A stretch of DNA of 64,000 bases from Echiichthys vipera (lineage: Eukaryota; Chordata; Actinopteri; Perciformes; Trachinidae). Positions 26,401 through 37,812 of this stretch are shown piece by piece (position 1 is the first letter of the stretch; each line of letters opens with the position of its first letter). A model generated the notes under the pieces. That model ran no database searches, was not told the DNA's origin, and saw only the letters and a list, made by a program, of their open reading frames with translations. The translations under genes were made by a program, and so were the position numbers. The stretch spans positions 23,001,123 to 23,065,122 of the forward strand of contig OY829648.1 in NCBI GenBank assembly GCA_963691815.1, written 5' to 3'.

Positions 26401-27098
26401 TTTTTTTAATTTATTGTATATTGATATCTTTCATACAACAGCATTCTCTTTTGTTTTTATTTGTTCTAAATAAAAATAGGATCACAAAACGAATGGTTAT
26501 AGGAATATTCTATTCATAGTTCAATTCGTTATATATTGCTGTGCCACCCGACACAGTTACTGCCAATGTATAAACACACACACAGCATGCTTGAGCAAAG
26601 GAACAGTCAGTGTTAAATCAGAATCAGGTACCAAACATGGTTTTCACACGGGTGGGATTTGAAAAGGAAAACCCTACAAAAGTCAAGAAACATTGAATAT
26701 AGAATTGAAAATGTTACAATAAAATATTATGTTATAATAATAATATCCCCCAAAAAAACACTTTTTTTTCAGTGAGAGAGCTGTACAATGGTGTGCGGAA
26801 ATATGACATGGGAATGTTTACAGCGTGAGGTCTAAAACACGCTACAGAGAGATAATACTACTTTTTATCAATTAACATTACGGACTGTGTCCTTGTGACC
26901 GTTAACTCCTCACAAAACGTTGCTGTAAACAACGTCAAGCAAGTCTGTCTCATCTGAACAACTTCTCAGTTAGTTAGCTCTGGGATGCTAACGTTAGCCA
27001 CGTTAGCATGTGAACAGTTCACTCACCTCATCGTCTGATAAATCACTGTTCTCCTCTGACTCCTGTCCGAGCTGCTCCTCTTCCTCTGAAGACTCCAT
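23478..27098 (-). CDS. ebna1bp2: EBNA1-binding protein 2 (EBP2), ribosome biogenesis factor
   Basis: Nine coding exons on the minus strand: 27027-27098, 25904-25987, 25494-25666, 24978-25101, 24595-24684, 24286-24361, 23956-24046, 23662-23836 and 23478-23525. They sum to 933 nt, a 310-residue protein (human about 306). All introns are GT-AG with consistent phases. Residues 4-24 are acidic; LQEAFAKGLLKPGMNV and GLKQCLADF-KDLPWVERLD follow, then RPDDYFAEMAKSD, a lysine-rich helical region at about 150-205, FGFGGKK at 249-255, a Gly/Lys-rich stretch and a basic tail KRPGKSVRKKMKSRS. These are the hallmarks of EBP2, a nucleolar protein needed for 27S pre-rRNA processing and 60S subunit assembly; the basic tail suits nucleolar targeting. 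The start ATG precedes the acidic tract as in orthologues. The human name reflects binding to a viral protein; the gene is host housekeeping. Confidence 0.97.
25104..25150. repeat. Dispersed repeat abutting EBNA1BP2 exon 4
   Basis: GAATCAGAATCAGAAATACT followed by TTATTGATTGGG matches the start of the repeat at 600-662 and resembles that at 60295. On the minus strand it supplies the tract TTTCTGATTCTGATTCATAG directly before exon 4, and it contains AATAAA in the sense direction of EBNA1BP2. Confidence 0.6.
25409..25432. repeat. (TA)12 microsatellite in EBNA1BP2 intron 3
   Basis: An uninterrupted TA dinucleotide array between exons 3 and 4 of EBNA1BP2. Likely length-polymorphic. Confidence 0.9.
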
Positions 27099-27203
27099 AG
27101 TCCTGCTGTCGATTATCATAAGAAGACAATATGTGATCGAGTGGCCTTTAAACGTGAATAAACCTGCAGTGGATACACTGCTCCTCACATGTACAGAGCG
27201 TTT

Positions 27204-27222
27204 CACGTGGGAGGAAGTGACG
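27204..27222. promoter_or_regulatory. E-box plus ETS-like site in the EBNA1BP2 promoter
   Basis: CACGTG at 27204-27209 lies about 105 bp before the start codon, followed by GGAGGAAGTGACG, an ETS-type GGAA core. The canonical E-box is the MYC/MAX and USF target, and ribosome biogenesis genes are classical MYC targets, so the arrangement is plausible. No binding evidence is available here. Confidence 0.5.
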
Positions 27223-27780
27223 AAGAGTTACGGCGTTGAATGTCGTACCAACCAATGATGTGACACCAAAGGTTCCTACATGGAAAAAAAATATCTCACG
27301 TATGATCTCATGCAAGAAAATATGGTGACGTATATATATACATATCAAATCTAAACAATATATATATAAAACAACTTATACTTTGAAAATACGAAAGAAT
27401 GTACGTTTTCTTGGAACCCCTCGTACTTTTTAGTTTTATTGGAATTCCATATTATAGGCCTAAATAATAGATGCTATTATCGCAGATATTAAAGGGCTGC
27501 AAATATGACATATTTCAAGTAAAAAACAGAGACTGCATTCTGAAAACTCGTGTTAAATATGAGTTATTAAAAAAATAACTTTACTTTGAGTGTGTAATGT
27601 CAAGGATATGCCACCTGGAGGTGCTCTCATGCATCTGAGCAGATTGTAATAATAGATGTTATAATATCCACTATCAATAACCGGTTCACTGATAATAATA
27701 GCATGTATAATATACATAATAATATGTATGTTCAATAATATAATTGAGCTCATGCAAATACCCATAAACACCCATGCCAG

Positions 27781-27848
27781 AGATAGATAGATAGATGGAT
27801 GGATAGATAGATAGATAGATAGATGGATGGATAGATAGATAGAGAGAT
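27781..27848. repeat. (GATA/GATG)n tetranucleotide array
   Basis: Mixed GATA and GATG (seen as GGAT) units over about 68 bp, with GGATGGATA switches. GATA arrays are common and length-variable in vertebrates. Confidence 0.9.
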
Positions 27849-29270
27849 GATGATGTCTGATTGTGTCAATGAAGCCTTGTGAGTTTCACTTGCCACCTCA
27901 TCAAGAAAGAAACTATTGACATCATTGTTCAAAGCTCTCCCTGAGGTGATTTCTGTCTCTTTGACACGGCACGGTTGAGAGAAACTCTGCAGTTTTGGCC
28001 CAGTGTCACATAGACAGGAGAAGCAGATAACCTGTGCTACTTTGACTAATAGTTATTTCTGCATACATCTACCTTTGTTCATTTCATCACATATACTTTT
28101 AATCAGATATGTTCTTTACTGATCCTGTGAATGCCATTGACTGCTGAGAGACTGAACAGGGTAGTGGTGACCATTTTTTATTTATTTTTCTATATTTTTC
28201 ATAAATCCTGTTTTTAACCAGCTGTATATTGATCACCTCCTCAAATATAGTCAGAGGATTTGTATCTACTGTGACCTCACTCAGTTTTCCCTGCAGTTCA
28301 CACACATTTTTATGTTTTCTGAGAAAAGTCAAGGTGTATACGAAAGGGCCATCAGCCCCAAATGTCCAAAATTAAAGTACAGTTAGAAGTTCAGAGTTAC
28401 TGTGTCCAATCTGCAACATGATTGCTGTACACTGTAGCAACAACAAGGATATGAATTAGAATAATTTACTTTTATGTTGCATTAAGACCGTTTGTATTCA
28501 TCTTTTGTAGTCACGTAGCAGTCATGTGGAGGGCCTGCAGACAGAGAGCCAGAGTGTGCACATGCTGAATGTTAATGCTAGGCTTCGGCCAGTGACCATG
28601 AAAGTAACTTCATCTTGCTCAAACGGTCACTTGAACAGGATTTTTCTCAAGTGGTCAAGTTAGGATCTCAACCCTAGGGCTGTATTATTATCCACCATGA
28701 TAGTGTACATCTGTCCACCAGACATATTACATTACATCATAATCAGTTGCTGGGGCTACAATCAATATGTGTGTCATTTATTGTAAGACATATCTTGAAA
28801 GACAGGACAAAAACATGAGCAGCAGTGTAAAAGTGTGACTCCCTCTTTGATAGGTAATTTTGGTTATCAGAAATCCCAGAGAACAGATATACCCAGCAAA
28901 CGGAAAAAATATAAGCCATAGAGTACAAAGCATCTGCATGACTTATTTTGAACCACACACTACAGTAACAGATCATCAATAATTAACATGGTACTAACCA
29001 GAGGTTAAAGGAGGAAATAAGCTGCAGTGGGCGTTTCCTATTTTGCATTGTTCTACTACTTGTTTTTCTTTTCAACAATTCACTGAGACAAATTGTTGTT
29101 TTTTTAATAAACAGATACCCTGTCAAAATGCATGTAAACTGACAAAGATGCAAGATACTGTATGTTTGTAGTCTGGTCTGTGATGTACTGGCCTGGGAAT
29201 TTAAATTTGATTGTGTATAGTATAGGTTTGAAATTAATCATCATTCAATTAAGGATGAGTTTCTGTAAAC

Positions 29271-29573
29271 TGTCTTTGTCTCTCTCTGTCCATCTGTCCG
29301 TCTTTTCTCTCTTTCTCTCTCCTTTTCTTCCTCCCCAACCAGTGCAGACAGATGTCCGTCCTCCATAGAGCTGGGTCTCTCTGACGTTCCTGCCTGTTAT
29401 AGGGAAGGTTTTCATTTGCACTTTACTCTATAAGGGGAATTGTTGGGTCTATGTAAATCATAAATAGGTCATAGAGTGTGGTCTTTACCTACTCTGTAAA
29501 GTGTCCTGAAATAACTTTTGTTATGATTTGGCACTATAAATAAAATTGAATTGAATTGAATTTAATTGAATTG
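29271..29573 (+). mobile_element. L2/CR1-like LINE 3' end, second copy
   Basis: Same family as the copies at 13628-14280 and 39901-41301: CTCTCTGTCCATCTGTCCGT, CTGACGTTCCTGCCTGTTAT, GTTATGATTTGGCACTATAA and a terminal ATTGAATTGAA array. About 300 bp survive, all 3' untranslated. A 5'-truncated dead copy. Confidence 0.8.
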
Positions 29574-31325
29574 CAAACATGTGTTATATTATTAGTCTCC
29601 AATTCTTTTCTCCTCCCTACACCACACCCTGCTGCTCTTACAGTATAGCTGCATTATTGACAGTCATCCTCTCTTTGACGGTGGTTGTCAGGCTCAGACA
29701 GGAGCACCTTGACCTGAAAGAAGGTGTGCAGATGTCATACTAATAGCAGGCTTATTTTTGCTATAACGACACCATGATGCAAAAGTATGTATTTTACATG
29801 GTAATTACACAGTGAAAGTGGCTTTTTCAGGTTTTACTGTCATGCTTTTGATTTGATAGTCTTGTGATTTGCAGTTAGCATTCTTTTTTTATTGAGACAA
29901 ATAATTACAAATTACAACATAACACATACAGTAAGACATAACATATTACACATACCATACATACAAACGTAACAGGGATCACACCACAAGGTGAAATGTC
30001 CCTCTGACCACAACATTTCACAACTGAAAGGACAAATCCAATTCCACTAAATAAACACCACAGCATATACAGTACACATATAAATTACCTACACACACCC
30101 TCATACATCCACACGCTATATCCACACAAACAATGTGACACATGAATTATTATAATATACAGAGGTATAGAGGTAGGTGAATAAGGTAGTTTAAAAAAAT
30201 TAGATAAATAATTCTTCATCAGTGTAACAAAGTCCTAACCGGGACAAGATCTGCCCACCTAGCACAGGACTGGCAACATTAAAATGAGCTATTATATTGA
30301 TCAACCATTAGTGACTATAGCATGCATTATGGCAGAAGAGAGTATAAGTTAATTCTTCATTTCTCTACACTCAATGTGTTTTCCAAACAGACAATTATAT
30401 TTTTTCTCTCTTCAGAATTTTGTCAGATATATTTAGTTTGATACACAGCACGCTAAATGTCATCATCTGAGAGCTCAATAAACTGGAGAAGTGACTCTTA
30501 CACTATCACCAGATAGATGCAGGGTAGACAGAAGACTGAGGAATTAACGTTGTTCGTTTGAGATGTCATCAGTCTCTTTCAGTGGCTTATCCTCCAAGTC
30601 CTCAACGCACAAACTGACAGATCCCCCTGAGAGTGACTTTCTCTCTATTCTGATGGAAATCAATATTTCCTATTTGTACTTTACCACTCTTAATTCCTCC
30701 ATTTTCTGTGTGGGCAGATCCCCACTCTGAGACATCTTCAAAAGGGAAACTACCATAATTTCCATTTCTGTCATAATCGCTTCAGCCAGACGGTAATGCA
30801 GTCCATTGAATTCACATCTCTCCGTCACTCTTCATCTCAGCGCGACAGGCCACTTCCTGACAGCAGATTGAAAATAAGTTGGAGTCACTCTGTCAAGCTC
30901 CTCTCAGAGTTATTCCTGGCTGCTGGAGCGTGGGACAAAAAAGACCACAGTCACGAATGTCTTAGCCTAAGTTGGATGAGTGCTTCAGCTCCTGTGGCAC
31001 TCAGTCAGCCTGAGGGGGTAATAAGGTGTGCAAGTAAACAATAGTATGGATAAATTACTGACTATATTGTTTTAGGTCATTCTGCATCTGTCCTGTCTTC
31101 AGTGTATGTGAATTCCCTCTTCCTGCATCAAAACATCCCTGAAATAACTGGTGAAGAGTTTGCCTATACCTCTGTCCCTCACCAGACATATGCCGCTGTC
31201 TTTGAAACTGCAACACAGAGCCATTGAGCATCAATGCCCACATCATCCAAGCACTGGGATGGGTCACCAGTTGTTTGTGGGAATCATTTAGATATTATCT
31301 GTGCAAGGCTATTTCAGAATAGTAT

Positions 31326-31690
31326 GACTGTCATGGTTTGAAGCAGGCAGGTGGACCCTAACGCAGATACAGCAACAGGCAGGAGACCAGAACTAAAGAT
31401 GAAACTGTTTATTTCCAAAACAGACAGAGCTCAAGGATCAAATACAGCTTTGAAACCAGGAAAAAGCGATGATAAACAGACAAGAAAGAACATAGGAAAA
31501 GAGTATAGCTAGACAGGACTAATCAAAGGAAAAGACACAGCTGGAATGGGCAGGGAACAGGAATACAGAGGGACACACTGATTGGCATTCAGATAAGGAC
31601 AGGCAACACTGACGAGGGAAGATACAAAACAGGTGTAGAGGGAAAGACCAGCATGGCTTCACAGACAGGGAGTAAAACAAGACATGGGAC
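31326..31690. repeat. Probable dispersed element starting ACTGTCATGGTTTGAAGCAG
   Basis: The segment opens with TGTCATGGTTTGAAGCAGG, then GTGGACCCTAACGCAGATA, and continues through CACAGCTGGAATGGGCAGG. Similar wording recurs in many fish genomic sequences I know, but no second copy lies in this window, so the assignment rests on memory alone. No open frame. Confidence 0.35.
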
Positions 31691-34439
31691 AAGAGGAGAT
31701 AACTTCAAAATTAAACACGAATGCATCCTGCATTCATTCATGCATTACATCATCATGAGTAATGTATTAGTTAATCATTAATTAAGTATATGATTTGTAC
31801 CTTTATTATAAAGTTATAAAACTCCTCTCTTATAGCATTTGCAAACAGTACATAAAATCTTGTCACCAGAGTCCTCGAAAACAAATCGCTGCAAAGACAA
31901 TATTTGGGAAATTCTGGACAGATCACTGAGCATGATGTTGAGTATTTATCTAAAATGCTATTGCAACATTCTCCAACCTCCCATGAAGCCAGTCTACATT
32001 TGGTGAAGTGATGTTCATCTGTGCAAAGATACATTGGATCACCAAACCCCATTTCAGAAAAGTTCCCCCTGTAGTGATCACATAATATACCCTGGCCAGG
32101 GGACAACGCGCTTCATTATTAAGCCTATAGACCATCAGGTGCAAGATTGCTCAATCATTTAGTGCTTTGTGGAAACTGTGTCCAAAGAGCCACCAAGTGT
32201 CAAAGTGAGGGCAAGTGGTCCTGGTATGGGCATGTCGCCCAATGTCCTCCTCCTTTACAATTAAACACAGCTCATTGTTCCACTCACATCCTAGTCAGAT
32301 GATATGTCCCAGCCTCCTTTGGCCCAGCCAAGAGGCTAAATGACAACAAGTGACAACGAGTAAAGGTGGAAAAAAACCAAGATGATAAGTGAGGTCTATT
32401 ACCTAATCACAAGCAACTCTCTGTGGTCAGCCCTGCTGTTTTAACCTAAAATACTTAAAATATACAATACTCAAGCTCAGTACTAAGACCATACCCTAAC
32501 ATACTGCAGGGGTGGTGGCAGGGAAATGTCAGCACTGAATACACAGACTTTCCATAATTCTTATCATTATAAAAAAGTAATTTATTCATTGACTTCAGCC
32601 AAATCACAAGAGACAGCATTTTTATTTATCAGTGGTTCTCCAGATGGTCTCCTTTTTGCCTTTTTACAGATTCCCTGGCTTAAAATCAGTTTGTGCTTCA
32701 TAGAAAATCTATTATTAGTCTACATTCAAATGGAAAAATCCCATCTTATTAGCAACCAGCCCACAAGATTTGTAAACAGGAAGTTTGTGTGCCTTTTTCT
32801 GTGCTTCGCCACTATTCCTCTCCCCTCTACTGCACTCCTCTCCTCTCAGAATATAACATCCAAAGGATTTTACAGTGCCATTGGTGTGCAAAGGACTCAA
32901 GTCGTTTTTTAATGAAACATCTGCGTTCCAAAGAGTGGCAGGACAACTGAAAAAGCAAAGCGCAATGTTGCGTAAGAGAACCTACTCACTCACATTTCAT
33001 TTATAAACTGCATTAGGTATGTTGTTTGGTGTGAGGGGCCTGTGAGATGTTCTGGGTGTCTTCATATTGTATGCACATGGTGTACTGCTCTTCTGAAGGT
33101 GATTGTGATAAGAAATAATTTAAGTCAATAATTTGATTTGTCAGAAATTGAACACAAAGACGATAGTGGTGCAAGCTGCCAACAGCTAGTGAGTTGCAAA
33201 CGACATGTCCAAACTAAAAAAATCACTTTTCCTTGAAAAGAAAACCAATAGGTTCTGTGGTTTGTCCAGATAGAAATTACTGTATTAAGAACCAGTAGCA
33301 TCCCCTCAAGGCTAAAATGTTTATTACACCCCACAATACAAACTATCATCTTGATGACTTTGCTGTTGCTGAGGGGTCAACATTTTGTTCTGTTTTCAGT
33401 TTCTGTCAAGTTCTTTCTTCTATATTTCTTCACCCCTTTAGAAACAATCACATACTGCTCAGAAAGAATCCCCTAAAGTATATGTTTGCATTATTAAAAA
33501 CAGCTTGCATTCTGGGGGAATTCCATGCATATATTGTCTTAATTTACCAATACGTCTAATGCTTTATATGAAATGGAATATATCTGCACAGAGTGAGAAA
33601 TAATAGGCTTCATAAGGCTGCATAGTGTGCTTTCATGGGAGTGTTTGACTCTGCAGCCAATCCAGCCAAAGTTATTATTCCCCCATATAGCCAGGTGTTC
33701 TATTGCTCAACTGAGGCATTTTATGTATCAGCACTTCTCTGACTCTCTTTATTCGCTCCCCTACCATCATCTGCTTTCTCCATGTTTAAATGAAGTGGAA
33801 ATTGCAGTGCAGTGTCTTGGAGAATCACTGGGCTGAGACACACACTGCATACAGCAAAAGACATTCAGACAGTCTCATTAGTTTGGATAGTTCCCCCTAT
33901 CAATTAACTTTGAACCTATAGTTATGGCTTATGTGTAAATATTAGCATGAAGCAATCAACCTGAGAGGGATTGGCCTATATTTTTAAGTTAAATGTATTG
34001 CATGTGGCTAAAGAAGCATGGATATAGATGGCTGCTAAGCTGCAACAACTGAGGCCAGCCTTGTTTAAATTCATCTGTGTGGAGCTTTTGGGATTTGATC
34101 TAAAGAGGTCTCCTGGTGGACTCTAATTAAACGTTTAGAGGCTTCTTCCTCAGGCTTCTCCTCCTCTCCCTCGTTCCTTCACCTCTGCGTCCTCTATCCT
34201 GACACTGATTAGAAGCGAGGAGACAAATTAATCGCAGGAGCGCCAGGTTGCCAGCTTTCTCTGACGGAGGACATCTACAGAATTTCTAAGGGAAATGCAA
34301 CGTCAACTTCCATCAGTGCTAGAGGGGCAGTGTCTGTGTGTGTTTGTGTGTGTGGGTTCAAGTATTGGTAGGAGCAGCGTGGGGCCCATGCATAATCACC
34401 TTATTATATCCCTGTGAATGAAATAGTGAATTGATCTGA

Positions 34440-34740
34440 TTAGAGGTTGGATGAAAAGGGAAGGCAAGGCGAGAGGCCTGGCATGCAGAGCAGCTCCCCC
34501 TGAAAGAGGAGTAAAGAGAAGTGGAGAGAAGGAAGGGAGGAAGAAGAGCGGGACAAGGGAGGAGGAAGAAGAAGAGGCGGAGAGGAAGGAACAACAAGCT
34601 CAGCATAAGTAATGGAGAATGAGGAGAAAGGAGGCTAAAAGAAGAGATGAAGAATGAGATGAGAATACAAAAAAAAGATATAAGGTGAATAAGAAAGGGA
34701 TAAAGGGGCAACAATGAGAAGAGGAGGATGATGTTTGAGA
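34440..34740 (+). repeat. Purine-rich tract
   Basis: About 300 bp in which the plus strand is strongly G/A biased (runs of GGAAGG, GAGGAAGAAGAAGAGG and similar). The minus strand is correspondingly C/T rich and opens a frame full of Ser, Leu, Phe and Pro, which is compositional and not a gene. Confidence 0.8.
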
Positions 34741-36470
34741 ATCTAATCAATGTAGCGAGTCATGGAGAGTGAGCTGTACCACCCAGCATTCTGTTCAGCA
34801 GTGTAACAGTTAAAAGAAGTCACCTACCATTACAGGACAATGTCTACATAACATAGTACTTATAAAAATGTCCAGTGGATCTCAAGAGCTCACACTCAAC
34901 ACTGCACTTTCTATGGTTCTCAATACCTGCCAAGTGCATCTGAAGTTCATCAGATGAACAGAGGACAAAACAAAGGACAGAGAGAGACTCCTTACATTTC
35001 AATTAGATACACATTACTTTAAATTACCTTGTTGTTGACAAGTGCTTTACAAAAGAATGTCCCTTGTCTTGATACAATCCAAAGTGTTCCTCCAATGGAT
35101 GCTGGACACTGGCAAAAACAGGTCCATACTGTAAACTACTCTACTCTTGCTCTGATATTGAAAGTCAGGTTAAGAGACACTGGTCATTAAATTTCCACAC
35201 TTTTGCCCTAATTGAAAAGTGACTCTGGCTGCTTTACTTGGTGGTTGTGACTTGCTGAGTGTGGATTTTCAAGAAATTCTTCCAAACGTCTCTTTTGAAT
35301 TTTATTAGTGACACCACAAACATTTCGTCCATGTTTTCACACCATTCGCCTTTTTCATCAAATATTCAAAGCCGGTTTCATTCAAATAACCAGCATTTTG
35401 CCTCAGTAATCTCCCTATGATTGTAGTAACCTAATTTCTCCAGACCCCAAGGAATTGCGCAGCGCTTTGAAGCAGATTCGATATATTGGTCAAACAGCAG
35501 AATTACAACTTCCATGTCTGTGATGTGATGCCACGGGGTCCAAGAGACGTCTGTCCTGACGATCATCCGCTTTCTCTTTTTGAATGGCTAATACATACCG
35601 CCGTCTGCTAGTATGGAAAGTCATTACATCTCATGAGGGTGCAAAACATACCTGTTAGTTGGCAGTTGGCTGGTGTCTTTGTGGTGTGTAAGTACAGCTT
35701 TTTGGGCAATGTGAGGTGACACAATAGTCAGCCTTTGTCCCCACTAGTTTTCTGGAGGCATGGTATATCCTTGCCTTTAGAATTTAAAATAAAGGTCTGT
35801 GAGTTTGAACAATGGTTAAACATGTGATACAATCTTCAGGATAGCTACGAAATGGACCTACTTGACTGCTGAATGACCTTTGAATCTAAGCAGAGCTGGA
35901 AGGAATATTATCTCATTCTGTCTTAATTTGTGTCCGTGGAATTGTTCAGCTCTAGACAATTGTGCGCCTGTAAACAATAGCTTACTCACAATGAGGAACT
36001 GTACTGTGATGTGGAAGTGGAAAACATGCAACTACTTCAGATAGTTTTGTTACCATATGGCCACACTTCACATCACACCAAACAGTTTTTTTACGTGCTT
36101 AACAATTTAGCTTGTCCTAGTTTACTCCCGAAAACTCTGGATTCACCACAGACGAGTGTGTGCACACAACACACATCACCCATCAACCAGTCAGCAATTC
36201 TCTGGGAGGCACGGCAGTTGATCATAATTAGAGCCAATCAAAAAGAAGCGTACAGCCTGTTACTTCCTGCCAGCCAGCCAGTTAGTCCATCTGGCCATAC
36301 TTAGGGTTTCTGTGCTCGGCTAACTCTCTCACAATGGCTAATGGATCACTTTCATGTGGGGAATAACTCAAATGCATGTTCTGGCAGCAAATTTAACACA
36401 CGCGTGGTTTCTTGACACCACACTTGAACACAACTCCCGTTCCATCCTCATACATTTGGCGTTTCTACCA

Positions 36471-36472
<2 letters not shown>

Positions 36473-36517
<45 letters not shown>
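36473..36517. repeat. (TG)22 microsatellite
   Basis: Uninterrupted TG array followed by a G-rich segment (GGGGCGGGGGG). Cys-Val reading frames through it are artefacts. Confidence 0.95.
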
Positions 36518-36518
<1 letters not shown>

Positions 36519-36943
36519 TGTGTTGGGGCGGGGGGTGCATTTATTGCAGACCAGTATTAGATAAAACTAAATATTATCTGATACTGTATGTGGACTTGTG
36601 GATGTGGCCGATGACATACAGGCTCTTAATTCTCTCACAGCAACACCCCTACCTACTCGTCTCTACCTTCTTTCTTTGCACCTGTTCTCCCTCTGTCTTT
36701 CTTTCTTTGCATTCTCTTTGTGACCCTCTCTGTCTTTGTCTGTCGTCCTCTCACTGCCTACTTTTCCCCATACCATCTCTCCTACTTTCAGTGTGTTCCT
36801 CCCTCCAAATACTTCCTAAATGACTCATTGTCCGCTCATTTATCTCACTATGTTTCTGATTACCTCTCTGCAAATCAGATTTAGCCATCTTTTTGTGCCT
36901 CTTTACAACTTATTTCTCCTTCTCAGTGCTGATGTTGGACTGA

Positions 36944-36945
<2 letters not shown>

Positions 36946-36990
<45 letters not shown>

Positions 36991-37009
36991 TAATAATAAT
37001 AATAATAAT
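36946..37009. repeat. (AAT)n array, LINE 3' tail
   Basis: About twenty AAT units with one GAT interruption, directly after the minus-strand LINE 3' end. LINE 3' tails in this superfamily are often short tandem repeats, so it probably began as the tail and expanded. Confidence 0.85.
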
Positions 37010-37784
37010 CATACATTGCATTTGAGGGCACCTTTCATAACACTGTACTCCTGGAGGATATCAGACAGATAAGTAGATGCTAAGTTGTGGAATGAATGTG
37101 AGAAGAAGGTTTTTATACGCAGTTCTGAATTGAACAGGGAGCCAATGTAGTTGGATGAGAATGGGGGTGATGTGGTCTGATGCTTTGGTACAGGTGATGA
37201 TCCGGGCAGCCGAGTTCTGAACGATTTGAAGCATGTTGAGCAGTTTGGTGGGATGGCTGGACAGAACAGCATTACAGTAATCAAGATAGGACAAATGTTT
37301 GGACCAGGACTTCGGTGCTGGATTGAGACAGGGATGGGCAAAGTCTGGAAATATTGGTGAAAGAAAGCATTCAGGCTGACGTTTTTTATGTGGTGTGCAA
37401 AAAGGGGAGAAAGGGTGTTGTCAAGAGTGACACCAGCGCTCTCCACTTGGCTGGAAAAGGGTGCAGACACACCATTGATGAGGCTTCGATGTTATGGGCT
37501 TTGGAGAGATTGGGTTTGGAGCCGATGAGCAGGGCCTCAGTTTTGTTGCCATTCAGCTCTAAAAAGTTCTTAGGTGGGAGGAAGGGGAGTGGTGGTTTTG
37601 GAAGAAGACCTGTGTGTCATCAGCATAACAGTGAAAGTGGACACCATAGTGACGGAGGGCTCTGGTGCTGCCTTTACACTAACTGATGAGGTTGGAATAG
37701 TAGGATGATTTGGCAGTGGAGAGGGCTTTTCTTGTAGTGGTGAAGGTGTTCGGCATAGAGCTGGGTGTGTACTGAAAGTCCCGT

Positions 37785-37812
37785 CTTTTTGCACAGTCGA
37801 CTGTGCAAAAAG
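37785..37812. repeat. Perfect 28-bp palindrome
   Basis: CTTTTTGCACAGTC is followed immediately by its exact reverse complement, GACTGTGCAAAAAG, with no loop. It lies inside the LINE remnant, between the endonuclease and RT pieces. Confidence 0.95.

Noticed and set aside
28099..28332. Minus-strand 77-codon frame (CELQGKLSEVTVDTNPL...)
   Set aside because: Looks somewhat protein-like but has no splice context or recognised similarity; kept out for lack of support.
34358..34750. Minus-strand 130-codon frame rich in Ser, Leu, Phe and Pro
   Set aside because: A by-product of the purine tract on the opposite strand; compositional, not coding.
36946..37009. Regular repeats considered as a CRISPR-like array
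   Set aside because: Simple trinucleotide repeat without spacers in a vertebrate genome.
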